DNA from: DATMMS01 sp036824145
GTDB taxonomy: Bacteria; Chloroflexota; Dormibacteria; DASZGP01
Reading direction: 5' to 3'
Length of the DNA stretch: 19,043 nt
Assembly: GCA_036824145.1 (NCBI GenBank)
Contig: DAITAT010000032.1
Span: 1 to 19,043, forward strand
The position numbers and the translations under genes are program-made. Of the stretch, positions 1-7,557 are shown piece after piece; within the stretch, counting starts at the first letter, position 1, and the number at the start of each line of letters is the position of its first letter. Below the pieces are notes generated by a model. It worked only from the letters and a program-made list of their open reading frames with translations, searched no databases and was not told the origin of the DNA.

Positions 1-586
1 GTTCTGGCTCCGGGGCGGGCGCCGACGGAATCGGCCGCGGCAACGGCTCCGGGGTCCTCAGGGGCACTCGCGCGGGGGCAGGCCCCGGCGCTGCGGAGGG
101 GGCGGGAGGCGAGGTGGCCCCGGGGCTCAGGGTAGTCGTGGGGGAGTCCGTCGGAGCATCGGTCGGGGCCTTATACAGGGCCGGGTCGGGCGGCGGCAAG
201 GGCCTGCCGGCGGTCTCTGGCGGAGGCGGCAAGGGTGGGGGCTGTTTCGGCACCGCAGGGTCGGGAGTGTCCGCGGCTGCGGGCGCCGAATGAGTCGCGA
301 ATGGGGTCGGCTGGGCTCGATAGATCTCGCGCTTTTGCGGATTCACGCCATCGGCGGGCGTGTGAGGTGCCGGCGGGACCAGGCGCTGATCCAGGTCTCG
401 CTTCTCGGAGTCCTGGCGGCGCCCGCCCTGGCGCTGCGCCACGACCAGGATCAGAAAGATCACGACCATCACCGCCAGCAGGATCTGCAGCACGTTGAGG
501 CCGCCCGAAGTGGGCGAGGCCGGGACGGGCGACGCAATCGGGTCGGGCGTGGCCACGGCGAGGAGGAGATGGAAGACGAGGGCCAT
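1..586 (-). CDS. Proline-rich single-pass membrane protein (partial, C-terminus beyond left edge)
   Basis: An open frame runs on the minus strand from ATG at 586 to the window edge with no stop, about 195 codons. Residues 2-13 are hydrophobic and could be a signal or first membrane segment. Residues about 31-50 (starting NVLQILLAVMVV) form a clear transmembrane helix, followed by a basic patch (QRQGGRRQ). From about residue 65 on the protein is rich in Pro, Ala and Thr, with runs such as KQPPPLPPPPE. The architecture is a membrane anchor with a long disordered tail; the side of the membrane cannot be fixed. Upstream codons stay open, so an earlier start is possible, though no better initiator or Shine-Dalgarno site is visible. 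I do not recognise a family. The gene diverges from tRNA-Glu. Wobble-position GC preference and the membrane helix argue that it is real. Confidence 0.6.
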   Translation of the reverse strand, partial: MALVFHLLLAVATPDPIASPVPASPTSGGLNVLQILLAVMVVIFLILVVAQRQGGRRQDSEKRDLDQRLVPPAPHTPADGVNPQKREIYRAQPTPFATHSAPAAADTPDPAVPKQPPPLPPPPETAGRPLPPPDPALYKAPTDAPTDSPTTTLSPGATSPPAPSAAPGPAPARVPLRTPEPLPRPIPSAPAPEPE

Positions 587-652
587 TTCAGTGGCTAATG
601 GTAATCGCCTCTTGCCCGCGCGAAACCCCGTGTGCAAACCTGCCACGCCGTA

Positions 653-680
653 TTGGAGCGCGGAGCCGCCTCCATATAAT
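653..680 (+). promoter_or_regulatory. Sigma70-type promoter for tRNA-Glu
   Basis: A -35-like TTGGAG at 653-658 and a perfect -10 TATAAT at 675-680 are separated by 16 nt. Transcription would start near 687, about 35 nt before the mature tRNA end at 722, a normal leader for a processed tRNA. It is the best consensus promoter in the window. Confidence 0.7.
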
Positions 681-721
681 GTTGAGCGCTCACCGGGGCC
701 AACCGCGGTGCGGCGGAGCGT

Positions 722-798
722 GGCCCGTTCGTCTAGTGGCCTAGGACACCGCCCTCTCAAGGCGGAGATCAGCGGTTCGAATCCGCTACGGGCTACCA
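722..798 (+). tRNA. tRNA-Glu (anticodon CTC), CCA encoded
   Basis: The cloverleaf folds fully. Acceptor arms are GGCCCGT (722-728) and ACGGGCT (788-794), with a G-U pair at 1-72. The D-stem is GTC/GAC. The anticodon stem CCGCC/GGCGG (749-753, 761-765) closes the loop CTCTCAA, with anticodon CTC at 756-758. The T-arm is AGCGG-TTCGAAT-CCGCT. The discriminator is A795 and the CCA end is encoded at 796-798. The CTC anticodon reads GAG glutamate codons, the favoured ones in a GC-rich genome. Confidence 0.95.
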
Positions 799-852
799 TC
801 CCTCCATCCCATTGGCGGACGCCATGGCGCCGGCGTGGGCCCACCAGAGGCC

Positions 853-875
853 GCCGCTCAGCTAGGCAGAGCGGC
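853..875. terminator. Possible hairpin terminator between tRNA-Glu and metF
   Basis: A perfect 7-bp inverted repeat, GCCGCTC (853-859) and GAGCGGC (869-875), has a 9-nt loop. It sits 55 nt after the tRNA and overlaps the first base of the metF stop codon on the other strand. There is no T-tract on either side, so intrinsic termination is uncertain; it may serve both convergent transcripts. Confidence 0.35.
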
Positions 876-1783
876 TAGCGCTGTCCCTGGTGCCCGCGGA
901 CGGCGCTGACGATCTCGCGAGTAGCCCGCGACTTGTTGAGGGTGTAGAAGTGGATTCCCGGCACGCCCGACTCGAGCAGCTCCAGCGCCTGGGCGGTGGT
1001 ATGGGCGATGCCCGTCTGAACCACTGCCTCGGCATCGTCGCCGTGACCGTCCAGCTCCCGACGGAGCCCCTCCGGCAGATGCGCGCCCGAGAGCTCGGTC
1101 ATACGGATGATGCCCTCGCGGTTGATGATCGGCATCAGCCCCGGGATCACCGGGACGGTGATCCCGGCCGCACGCACGTGGGCCATGAAATCGAACCAGC
1201 GACCGTTATCGAAGAAGAGCTGGCTGATCAGGAAGTCGGCGCCGGCGTCGACCTTGGCTTTGAGGTGCTGCAGGTCGAGGTCGGCGTCCGGGGCCTCCTG
1301 GTGCTTCTCGGGGTAGCAGGCGGCGCCCACGCAGAAGGGATAGCCGCGCTCGCGGATGAGCTGGATCAATTCGACACCGTGGGCGAAGCCGCCCTCCGCC
1401 TGCACGAAACCGCCACCCCCCTGGGGTGGGTCGCCGCGCAGGGCGAGCACGTTGTCGGCGCCGTCTTCGGCGAGCCGGTCGAGGATATGGATCAGCTCGT
1501 CGCGGGAGTGGGCACTGCAGGTGAGGTGGGCCATGGCCTCGATACCCGACTCGTCGCGAATCCGCCGGGTGAGGTCGATGGTGAGCTTGCGACGGCGCGC
1601 GATCTCGGTGTCCGGGGTGGGCGTGGCGCTGCCCGGGTAAGTGCAGGAGACGTAGCCTGGGTTGAGCGGAGCCAGCTCGACGACGGTGCGGAACAGCGAG
1701 TCCACGCCCTGCTCCGTATGCGGCGGAAAGAACTCGAAGGAGAAGCAGGGCTCACCCGCCTGCAGCCTGTCGATGATCCTCAT
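875..1783 (-). CDS. metF: Methylenetetrahydrofolate reductase [NAD(P)H]
   Basis: This flavoprotein reduces 5,10-methylene-THF to 5-methyl-THF, the methyl donor for methionine synthesis, in the cytoplasm. The 302-residue product matches the usual bacterial length (about 300). Diagnostic motifs of the TIM-barrel family are all present: FEFFPP at 16-21 with Glu17 (the E. coli Glu28 equivalent), HLTC at 86-89, ALRGDPP at 114-120 with Asp118 (FAD/folate contact, E. coli Asp120), GAACYPEKH at 153-161, DFLISQLFFD with Gln188 (E. coli Gln183), PVIPGLMPI, and GIHFYTLN near the C-terminus. It starts at ATG 1783. No clear Shine-Dalgarno is visible, but TAGGCT lies 6 nt upstream, suggesting a leaderless mRNA. 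It diverges from an acyl-CoA synthetase across 76 bp and appears monocistronic. Confidence 0.95.
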   Translation of the reverse strand: MRIIDRLQAGEPCFSFEFFPPHTEQGVDSLFRTVVELAPLNPGYVSCTYPGSATPTPDTEIARRRKLTIDLTRRIRDESGIEAMAHLTCSAHSRDELIHILDRLAEDGADNVLALRGDPPQGGGGFVQAEGGFAHGVELIQLIRERGYPFCVGAACYPEKHQEAPDADLDLQHLKAKVDAGADFLISQLFFDNGRWFDFMAHVRAAGITVPVIPGLMPIINREGIIRMTELSGAHLPEGLRRELDGHGDDAEAVVQTGIAHTTAQALELLESGVPGIHFYTLNKSRATREIVSAVRGHQGQR

Positions 1784-1789
1784 CAGCGC

Positions 1790-1795
1790 AGCCTA
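1790..1795 (-). promoter_or_regulatory. Putative -10 box for leaderless metF transcript
   Basis: TAGGCT (minus strand) ends 6 nt before the metF ATG. This fits the TANNNT -10 element placed so that transcription starts at the initiation codon, as known for leaderless genes in Actinobacteria and Deinococcus. No convincing -35 is seen. Confidence 0.4.
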
Positions 1796-1859
1796 GCAAG
1801 CCCAAAGGCGGCAGAGGCAGGTCGGGCGCGCGCGATTTGGGTCATGGGATGATGACGCC

Positions 1860-3374
1860 ATGAACGTGATTGAACTGGCCGACGAGCTCCACGCACGCGT
1901 CGGGGACTATCCCAAAGCGCTGGTCTACGAGGGACGCGAGTACGGCAGCGGCGAGCTCCGCGGGATGCAGCTTCGACTTGCCGGGGCGCTGGTCGACATC
2001 GGCGTCAGGCGCGGCGACCGGGTCGCTGTGATCGCCCCCAACTGCCCCGAGGTAGGGATCACGTACGCGGCCGTCTGGCGCATCGGCGCCATCACCGTAC
2101 CCATCCTCTTCCTGCTGGCGCAGTCCGAGATCGAGCACATCCTCCGCGACGCCGAGCCGGCCGTGGTGGTGACCTCAGCGGAGTTCATCAGCGTCGTCAA
2201 CGCCGCCATCGCCACGCTGCCAAACAAACCGCGTGTCCTGCTGATCGGCGACCAGTCGGAGGGCGACGCCGAGGCCATGACGCCCCTGGTCAGCGGCGGC
2301 CGCGAGCACCAGGAGATCGCCGACATGGCCCCCGACGAGCTCGCCGGGATCAACTACACCGGCGGCACTACCGGCCATCCCAAGGGCGTGATGCTGAGCC
2401 ACGGCGGTATGACTGCCGTCTCCAACGCCGCCATCAGCACCGGTGACTACGAGGACGGCAACGTCGGCCTCGGCGCCCTGCCGCTGGCCCACGGGTACGG
2501 CATCCTGACCCAGCTGCTGGCGATGCGAGTGGCCGGCACCGGCGTGCTGATGCGCTGGTTCGAGCCCGGCGCCGCCCTGCAACTGATCCAGGAGCATCGC
2601 GTCAACGTGCTCGCCGCGGTTCCCACGATGCTGGTCTACCTCCTCCACCATCCCGACCTCGACAAGTACGATGTCAGCTCCCTGGAACGCGTTGGCTGCG
2701 GCGCGGCTCCCTGCCCGGTGGAGCTTCTGCAGGAGTTCGAGCAGCGCTTCGGCTGCACCATTTACGAGGGCTACGGACTGACCGAGAGCACCGTGGTGTG
2801 CACGACACAGCGTCGGGATCGGCCCAAGGTGGTGGGCTCGGTGGGCGTCCCCCTGCCGGGATTCACCGTCAAGATCCTGGACGACGACCACAACCAGATA
2901 CCCACCGGCGAGCTGGGCGAGATCTGCGCCCGCGGACCGCACGTCATGAAGGGCTACTACCGGATGCCCGAGGCCACCGCGGAGACAATCCGCGACGGCT
3001 GGCTCCACACCGGCGACATCGGTCGAGTGGACGCCGAAGGCAACGTCTACGTGGTCGACCGCAAGAAGGACATCATCATCCGCGGCGGGCTCAACGTGTA
3101 CCCGCGGGACATCGAAGAGGTGCTCTTCGAGCACCCCGCGATCGCGGAGGCCGCGGTCATCGGTCGCCCCGACCCCGAGTACGGCGAAGAGGTGATCGCC
3201 TTCGTGGTCCTGCGACCTGGCGTCAACGCCGCGGCCGAGGAGATCCTGGCCTTCTGTCGCCAGCGGCTGGCCAAGTACAAGACTCCCAAGGAGATCTATT
3301 TCATCGCCAGCCTGCCCAAGTCCGGGGTAGGCAAGGTGGTGCGACGGGAGCTCCGCGACAAGTTGCTGGTTTAG
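1860..3374 (+). CDS. AMP-dependent acyl-CoA synthetase/ligase
   Basis: This is an ANL-superfamily adenylating enzyme of 504 residues that joins a carboxylic acid to CoA through an acyl-AMP. Core motifs are in order: P-loop YTGGTTGHPKG at 166-176 (Gly replaces the usual Ser of YTSGTTG), YGLTES at 305-310, WLHTGD at 381-386, the hinge RKKDIIIRGGLNVYPRDIEE at 401-420, and the C-terminal catalytic lysine Lys492 in PKSGVGKVVRR. Fatty-acid or aromatic-acid CoA ligases are the closest match in style; the substrate cannot be read from sequence. The ATG at 1860 follows a spacer with no strong Shine-Dalgarno. The gene is divergent from metF and convergent with the amidase, and stands alone as a transcription unit. 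Its last residues (KLLV) end 51 bp before the amidase stop. Confidence 0.9.
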   Translation: MNVIELADELHARVGDYPKALVYEGREYGSGELRGMQLRLAGALVDIGVRRGDRVAVIAPNCPEVGITYAAVWRIGAITVPILFLLAQSEIEHILRDAEPAVVVTSAEFISVVNAAIATLPNKPRVLLIGDQSEGDAEAMTPLVSGGREHQEIADMAPDELAGINYTGGTTGHPKGVMLSHGGMTAVSNAAISTGDYEDGNVGLGALPLAHGYGILTQLLAMRVAGTGVLMRWFEPGAALQLIQEHRVNVLAAVPTMLVYLLHHPDLDKYDVSSLERVGCGAAPCPVELLQEFEQRFGCTIYEGYGLTESTVVCTTQRRDRPKVVGSVGVPLPGFTVKILDDDHNQIPTGELGEICARGPHVMKGYYRMPEATAETIRDGWLHTGDIGRVDAEGNVYVVDRKKDIIIRGGLNVYPRDIEEVLFEHPAIAEAAVIGRPDPEYGEEVIAFVVLRPGVNAAAEEILAFCRQRLAKYKTPKEIYFIASLPKSGVGKVVRRELRDKLLV

Positions 3375-3395
3375 ACCGGTGCTCCGCCTCGACCC

Positions 3396-3426
3396 CCGAC
3401 AACCGAGCTGAAGGTTGCGGTGTCCT
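3396..3426. terminator. Weak hairpin between convergent ligase and amidase genes
   Basis: CCGACAACC (3396-3404) can pair with GGTTGCGG (3413-3420), with a bulged A and an 8-nt loop. On the plus strand it is followed by TGTCCTT, a poor T-tract. It occupies most of the 51-bp convergent gap. Low stability makes this a tentative call. Confidence 0.3.
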
Positions 3427-4862
3427 TAGGGGCGGCTGCCGGCGAACCAGCGCCGGAGACCGCTGTCCCCGAGGTCCGCAGCCGCTGGGTGCTCGCCCTC
3501 GATCTCGGCCATCGGCGCGTGGCGCGGCCAGGGGCTGAGCTGCTCCAGCTGCTTGGCCAGCGATAGCAGCAGGGCTTCGCCGCCCCGCGCCGCGACCAGC
3601 TGGAGCCCGATCGGCAGGCCGTCGACGGTGAGGCCGGCGGGGATGGAGGCCGCGGGCAGGTTGAGGAGGTTGGCGGCCTGGGTAAAGGGGACCTGGCTGG
3701 TAGCTGTCAGCAGCGTGGTGATGTAGCTCTTGCCCAACCAGCCGCCGGCCGGGACCGAGGGCTGGGCAGTGCTCGGAGTGAGCAGCACGTCGTAGTCCTG
3801 GAACCAACTCTCGAAGCGCTGGTAGAGGCGCCTGGTGCCGTCCCGGGGCACCGGACGGTAGCGGTTGAGGTACCGGCCGATGCGCACCATCCGCTGCGTC
3901 CGCGGCTCCAGCTTGGCCGTCGGCAGGTCGAGCTCATCGGCCTCCAGGGCGATCCCCGCGAAGAAGCGGTGCAGGAAATAGAGCGGAAATTCCGGCGAGT
4001 AGGGCGGGTCGGTCACGGTGACGGTGTGTCCCGCCGAGCGGAGGGCGTCGGCGCTGGCTTCGACCGCGAGGCGGACTTCGCGGTTTACGCGCACCCCATT
4101 GGCCGGGGGCTTGACCGAAAGGGCCAGTCGCAGCCTGCCTGCGGGCACGGCGACGTCGCGATAGGTCGAGGTGCCGGCGAGGACGTCTAACATCAGGGCC
4201 GCGTCGTCAACGGTGGTCGCCAGCGGGCCCCATTGCGACATCCCAAACCAGTGCTCCTCGGCCCCACCGGCGATCGGCACGATGCCAGGACCAGGCTTGA
4301 TCCCGAAGAGGCCGCAGAACGCGGCCGGCAGCCGGATCGATCCGCCGCCGTCAGAGCCCTGGGCGATCGGCACCATCGCCGAAGCCACGCTGGCGGCGGC
4401 GCCTCCGCTGGACCCGCCAGGGGCGCGGTCCAGGTTCCAGGGGTTGCGCGTGATGCCCAGGTTGGACTCGGTGAAATGGAAGATCGCCAGCTCAGGCTGA
4501 TTGGTCTTGCCGATCACCACGCAACCGGCTCCGCGCAGCCGCCGGACCAGCTCGTCGTCCTTCTCGCGCGGGGTGTCGGGCAGGGCCAGCGACCCCAGCC
4601 GCATCGGCTCACCGGCGACGTCGACGGAGTCCTTGATCGTCACCGGGACGCCGGCGAGGGGGAGCTTGTCGAGGTCCCGGCGGCCCTCGAGCGCGGCGGC
4701 CTCAGCGATGGCCTTCTCCGGTCGCTCCGAGAGCAGGGCGTTCACCCGCGGCTCCAGCCGCGCAATCTGGCGCAGGTGATCGGCGACCACCTCGGTGGGC
4801 TTGGCACGGCCCGATCGAACCAGCTCGGCGATCTCGACCCCGCTCAGACCTACGGTGCTCAT
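3426..4862 (-). CDS. Amidase-signature family hydrolase
   Basis: The 478-residue product belongs to the amidase signature family (Ser-cisSer-Lys amidases, the GatA/acetamidase/6-aminohexanoate-hydrolase group). Lys77 in VTIKDS, Ser151 in PGGSSGGAAA (cis-Ser) and Ser175 in SDGGGSIRLPA (nucleophile) give the complete catalytic triad. FGIKPGPGIVP and GPLATTVDDAALML are further family landmarks. The start at ATG 4862 shares its A with the lgt stop (TGATG), so translation is probably coupled. The frame stays open upstream inside lgt, but the family homology begins at MSTVGLSGVEIAELV. It is unlikely to be the GatA subunit of the tRNA amidotransferase because no gatB or gatC is adjacent. The substrate is unknown. 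No signal peptide is seen, so it should be cytoplasmic. Confidence 0.88.
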   Translation of the reverse strand: MSTVGLSGVEIAELVRSGRAKPTEVVADHLRQIARLEPRVNALLSERPEKAIAEAAALEGRRDLDKLPLAGVPVTIKDSVDVAGEPMRLGSLALPDTPREKDDELVRRLRGAGCVVIGKTNQPELAIFHFTESNLGITRNPWNLDRAPGGSSGGAAASVASAMVPIAQGSDGGGSIRLPAAFCGLFGIKPGPGIVPIAGGAEEHWFGMSQWGPLATTVDDAALMLDVLAGTSTYRDVAVPAGRLRLALSVKPPANGVRVNREVRLAVEASADALRSAGHTVTVTDPPYSPEFPLYFLHRFFAGIALEADELDLPTAKLEPRTQRMVRIGRYLNRYRPVPRDGTRRLYQRFESWFQDYDVLLTPSTAQPSVPAGGWLGKSYITTLLTATSQVPFTQAANLLNLPAASIPAGLTVDGLPIGLQLVAARGGEALLLSLAKQLEQLSPWPRHAPMAEIEGEHPAAADLGDSGLRRWFAGSRP

Positions 4863-5788
4863 CAGCTTCCGTCCTGGGCCAGCCCTGAGCCCGCGTTCCG
4901 CCTTCGCTCGGGGGCCGGTCTGGACGCCGCCTCTTCCAGTTCCTCTTCGGGGCCGCCGCCTTCTCCCGCGTCGACCGCCGGCCCTTCGCCCCGGAATATG
5001 TGTGGGTACCGCTGCCGCGCCAATGTGAAGGCAGGGACCACCACGAGCAGGATCACCAGCGATGTGAGCTGGGCTTGCTTCAGGCCGAAGAGGACAACCG
5101 GCTCGGTTGCCCTCACGAAGAAGAGCAGGAACTGGCTGGTTGCATAGCCGGCCAGGTAGACGATCCAGGCGATTCCGTCGCGCGTCCCACGCCCTATCAC
5201 GAACATCACCACCCCGAAGAGGGCCAGCGATGCCAGCAGCTCGTAGGCACCTGCCGGCTGGTAGGCGACGCCGACCTGGGGAGCGAAGGTGTGGGGACTG
5301 GTGTAGCGCACCGCCCAGGGCAGGTTCGACTGCGGGCCCAGGATGTCGCCATTGATGACGTTGCCCAGCCGACCGATCGCCTGGGGCAGGGTGGCGAAGA
5401 TGGCGGCACCATCGAGGATTACCCACACCGGCAGCTTCTTGCGGTACGCCATCACCACCAGCGCAATCGGGCAGGCGATCACGGCCCCGAAGAATGCCAT
5501 GCCGCCCTCCCATACCGCGATGATCCGGATCGGGTTGTGGACGAAGACGGACAGGTCGGGCTGCTGGATGACGAAGTACAGCCGTGCCGCCACCAGGCCG
5601 ATGCCGATGTTCAACCAGAACGCGTTGGAAACGGTCTGCTCGGAGATGCCCCGCTTGGTGGCAAACGGCACGATCAGGCGGTAGCCGACCAGGAAGGCGA
5701 CGGCGTAGCCGAGGCCGTACCAGTGGACCGGGATTGGACCAAGCTGCAGCACCGGGTCCAGGGGCATGGTGATGACCAGCGGGATCAC
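4862..5788 (-). CDS. lgt: Prolipoprotein diacylglyceryl transferase
   Basis: Lgt transfers diacylglycerol from phosphatidylglycerol to the lipobox cysteine of prelipoproteins at the cytoplasmic membrane. The signature GRLGNVINGDILG is at 139-151, with Arg140 and Asn143/Asn146 in the positions of E. coli Arg143/Asn146. VHWYGLGYAVAFLVGY at 21-36 carries the conserved Tyr. About seven hydrophobic segments fit the family topology. The region matching the E. coli HGG motif reads GGMAFFGA (95-102), with no His103 equivalent; that loss is also seen in actinobacterial forms. The tail after about residue 265 is an acidic, Gly/Pro-rich cytoplasmic extension. The start drawn is GTG 5788, 7 nt after the EamA stop; ATG 5767 (residue 8) is a good alternative. 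It lies between a transporter and an amidase gene in an apparent operon. Confidence 0.92.
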   Translation of the reverse strand: MIPLVITMPLDPVLQLGPIPVHWYGLGYAVAFLVGYRLIVPFATKRGISEQTVSNAFWLNIGIGLVAARLYFVIQQPDLSVFVHNPIRIIAVWEGGMAFFGAVIACPIALVVMAYRKKLPVWVILDGAAIFATLPQAIGRLGNVINGDILGPQSNLPWAVRYTSPHTFAPQVGVAYQPAGAYELLASLALFGVVMFVIGRGTRDGIAWIVYLAGYATSQFLLFFVRATEPVVLFGLKQAQLTSLVILLVVVPAFTLARQRYPHIFRGEGPAVDAGEGGGPEEELEEAASRPAPERRRNAGSGLAQDGS

Positions 5789-5795
5789 CGGCTAA

Positions 5796-6710
5796 TCATG
5801 CCTCAAGCTCCACCACCACCTCATCGGGGGCGACCGGTGTGGCGAGCCGCCGCGATGAACTGGTGTTGAGGAAGACCCCGGACAGGATCAGCACCAGCGC
5901 CAACACCGTGGACACGTTGAGGTTTTCGTGCAGCAGGACAACGCCGTAGACCAGTGCAAAGGGCGCGATCAAGTAGGTCACGATGATGGTCCGGTTGGCG
6001 CCGACCCGCTTGATCAGGCGGTAGGCGATCACCATCGCCAGCCCGGTGGCGCCCAGGCCCAGCCACACCAGCGACCCTATGGCGAGCAGGGACAGCGACT
6101 TGGTGGGTGCGGTGGCGACGGCCAGCGGCAGCAGGATCAGGGCCCCAAGCGCGCATTGCAGGAAGGCCGGCACCAGCGGTGGCGTCTCCTGGAAGAAGCG
6201 CTTGGAAAAGTGGGTCGCGAAGGCGTAGCTGAGAGTCGCCGCCACCACCGCCATGACGCCGATGGAGCTGGAACGGAGGATTCCCCCACTGGGCCGAGCC
6301 AGCACCACCACGCCGATGAATCCCAACGCCAGCCCGCCATACTGCCGCGGGTGGAGGCCGTCGGCCTCGGCCCAAAACGGCGCCAGCATCGCAGTCCACA
6401 GCGGCGCGATCCCGTTGAGGATGCCGGCGAGCGAGCTGTCGATCGATTTCTCCCCGAACGCGATCAGGGAGTAGGGCAAGGCCGCATTGAACACCCCGAT
6501 CACCAGGCCTGCCTTCCAATGCCGGCGCAGGGCCGCCATCGGGATACGCGCCAGGGGCAAGGCGATGGCGAGACCGACGGCCGCCGCCAGGCAGCGCCCG
6601 AAGACCAGGAAGACCGGCGACATCTCCCCCACCGCCAGCTTGATGAAGAGGAAGGAGGCGCCCCAGATCCCGGCCAGGCCGAGCAGCATGGCATAGTCCT
6701 CATACTCCAT
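5796..6710 (-). CDS. EamA/DMT-superfamily transporter
   Basis: The 304-residue, highly hydrophobic protein is made of two EamA repeats of about five transmembrane helices each, the standard drug/metabolite transporter layout. It opens with LGLAGIWGASFLFIKLA, a typical first-helix motif of the family, and the second repeat begins around IGVMAVVAATLSYAFATHF. Such proteins export or import small metabolites; no substrate can be assigned. The chosen start is ATG 6710. The open frame continues upstream to 6881, but that part is Arg/Pro/Ala-rich, lacks family similarity and would overlap the promoter region of the divergent ABC operon. TAGTCT 7 nt before the ATG suggests a leaderless mRNA. The gene is first in an EamA-lgt-amidase series with a 7-nt gap to lgt. 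Confidence 0.88.
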   Translation of the reverse strand: MEYEDYAMLLGLAGIWGASFLFIKLAVGEMSPVFLVFGRCLAAAVGLAIALPLARIPMAALRRHWKAGLVIGVFNAALPYSLIAFGEKSIDSSLAGILNGIAPLWTAMLAPFWAEADGLHPRQYGGLALGFIGVVVLARPSGGILRSSSIGVMAVVAATLSYAFATHFSKRFFQETPPLVPAFLQCALGALILLPLAVATAPTKSLSLLAIGSLVWLGLGATGLAMVIAYRLIKRVGANRTIIVTYLIAPFALVYGVVLLHENLNVSTVLALVLILSGVFLNTSSSRRLATPVAPDEVVVELEA

Positions 6711-6717
6711 CTCGCCA

Positions 6718-6723
6718 AGACTA
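6718..6723 (-). promoter_or_regulatory. Putative -10 box for EamA-lgt-amidase operon
   Basis: TAGTCT (minus strand) ends 7 nt before the ATG at 6710 and fits the TANNNT pattern of leaderless starts. Only a weak GGCGAG lies close to the ATG as a possible Shine-Dalgarno. No clear -35 is present. Confidence 0.4.
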
Positions 6724-6735
6724 ACCACGGGCGCG

Positions 6736-6751
6736 GCTGGACATTTCCAGC
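6736..6751. promoter_or_regulatory. 16-bp perfect palindrome, candidate operator
   Basis: GCTGGA-CATT-TCCAGC is a perfect inverted repeat with 6-bp arms and a 4-bp centre, inside the 178-bp divergent region between the EamA operon and the ABC operon. It lies 13-28 bp upstream of the putative EamA -10, where a repressor or activator could act. No regulator gene is adjacent, so the binding protein is unknown. As RNA it would form only a short hairpin. Confidence 0.4.
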
Positions 6752-6888
6752 TGAAGAGCCTCGCGATTCGAGCCAGACGGGCATAATTTGAGGCTCGCAC
6801 CCCGAGTGCGGCAGCCGGTTCAGGAGAGTGTGCAACTCGTGGAGGGAATCGACAGCGTGAGGTCCGCACCGGGGCAGGCACGGCTGAA

Positions 6889-7557
6889 GTGATGGACCTG
6901 GTCCATTACATCCTCAACAACCTCGACAGCCTGGTGCCCGAGACTGTGGATCACCTCCAGGTGGTTGGGGTCGCGATGGGCATCTCCGCCGCCAGCGGAC
7001 TGTCGCTGGGTGTCCTCGCCTCGAGGCGGCAGCGCCTCGGAGAAGCGGTGCTGGGCATCGCCAGCACACTGCTGACAATCCCCAGCTTCGCCCTCCTCAG
7101 CGTCCTGACAACGCTGTTCATCGCCCTCGGCCTCCAGATCGGCGATCCGCCGGTGATCGCGGCGCTGGTGCTCTACGCGCAGCTGCCGATCATCCGCAAC
7201 ACCCGCGCCGGGATCCTGGCCGTCAACCCAGGGGTGCTGGAGGCCGCCCGTGGGATGGGAATGACCTCGTGGCAGGTCCTCACGCGCGTCGAGCTGCCCC
7301 TGGCCCTGCCTGTGATCCTGGGCGGCCTGAGGCAGGCCACCGTCATGATCGTCGCGATTGCCACCGTTGGCGCGGCCGTGGGCAGCGCCAACCTGGGCCG
7401 CCCCATCGTGGACACGCTGCAGCGATCCGGCAACCGCCTGCCGATCCTGGCCGGGATCATCTTCGTCGCGGCCATCGGCCTCAGCGCCGACGCCGTCCTC
7501 GGTGGCTTGCAGAGGGCGCTCTCAAGGGGCCGGATCACCTCCGAGCCGATCACGTGA
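6889..7557 (+). CDS. Quaternary-amine ABC transporter, permease subunit (OpuBB/ProW-like, first copy)
   Basis: This 222-residue inner-membrane permease belongs to the binding-protein-dependent (MetI-like) superfamily, in the glycine betaine/carnitine/choline branch. About five to six membrane helices are visible. The cytoplasmic EAA loop reads EAARGMGMTSWQVLTRVELPLALP from residue 118, the site that docks the ATPase. PIIRNTRAGI at 100-109 is also typical of OpuB/YehW permeases. The start is ambiguous: GTG 6889 is immediately followed by ATG 6892, and no strong Shine-Dalgarno separates them. The stop overlaps the ATPase start (GTGA). It heads a four-gene operon and diverges from the EamA operon across 178 bp. 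The specific substrate, betaine, choline or another trimethylammonium compound, is inferred from the family only. Confidence 0.88.
   Translation: MMDLVHYILNNLDSLVPETVDHLQVVGVAMGISAASGLSLGVLASRRQRLGEAVLGIASTLLTIPSFALLSVLTTLFIALGLQIGDPPVIAALVLYAQLPIIRNTRAGILAVNPGVLEAARGMGMTSWQVLTRVELPLALPVILGGLRQATVMIVAIATVGAAVGSANLGRPIVDTLQRSGNRLPILAGIIFVAAIGLSADAVLGGLQRALSRGRITSEPIT

Noticed and set aside
495..878. Plus-strand frame running through the tRNA-Glu gene
   Set aside because: It overlaps a fully folded tRNA and its promoter, so it cannot be a real coding region.
3426..4862. Amidase as GatA of the Glu-tRNA(Gln) amidotransferase
   Set aside because: There is no gatB or gatC nearby, and the second half of the protein does not follow the GatA pattern; the general amidase call is safer.
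3426..5513. A 695-residue reading of the amidase with a large N-terminal extension
   Set aside because: The extra residues come from another frame of lgt. Amidase homology starts at ATG 4862, which overlaps the lgt stop.
6782..6787. CATAAT as a -10 box for the ABC operon
   Set aside because: No -35-like hexamer lies 15-19 nt upstream, and the start codon is about 100 nt away; too weak to annotate.
5796..6881. A 361-residue reading of the EamA transporter
   Set aside because: The first 57 residues are Arg/Pro/Ala-rich, unlike the family, and cover the divergent promoter region; ATG 6710 gives the standard length.
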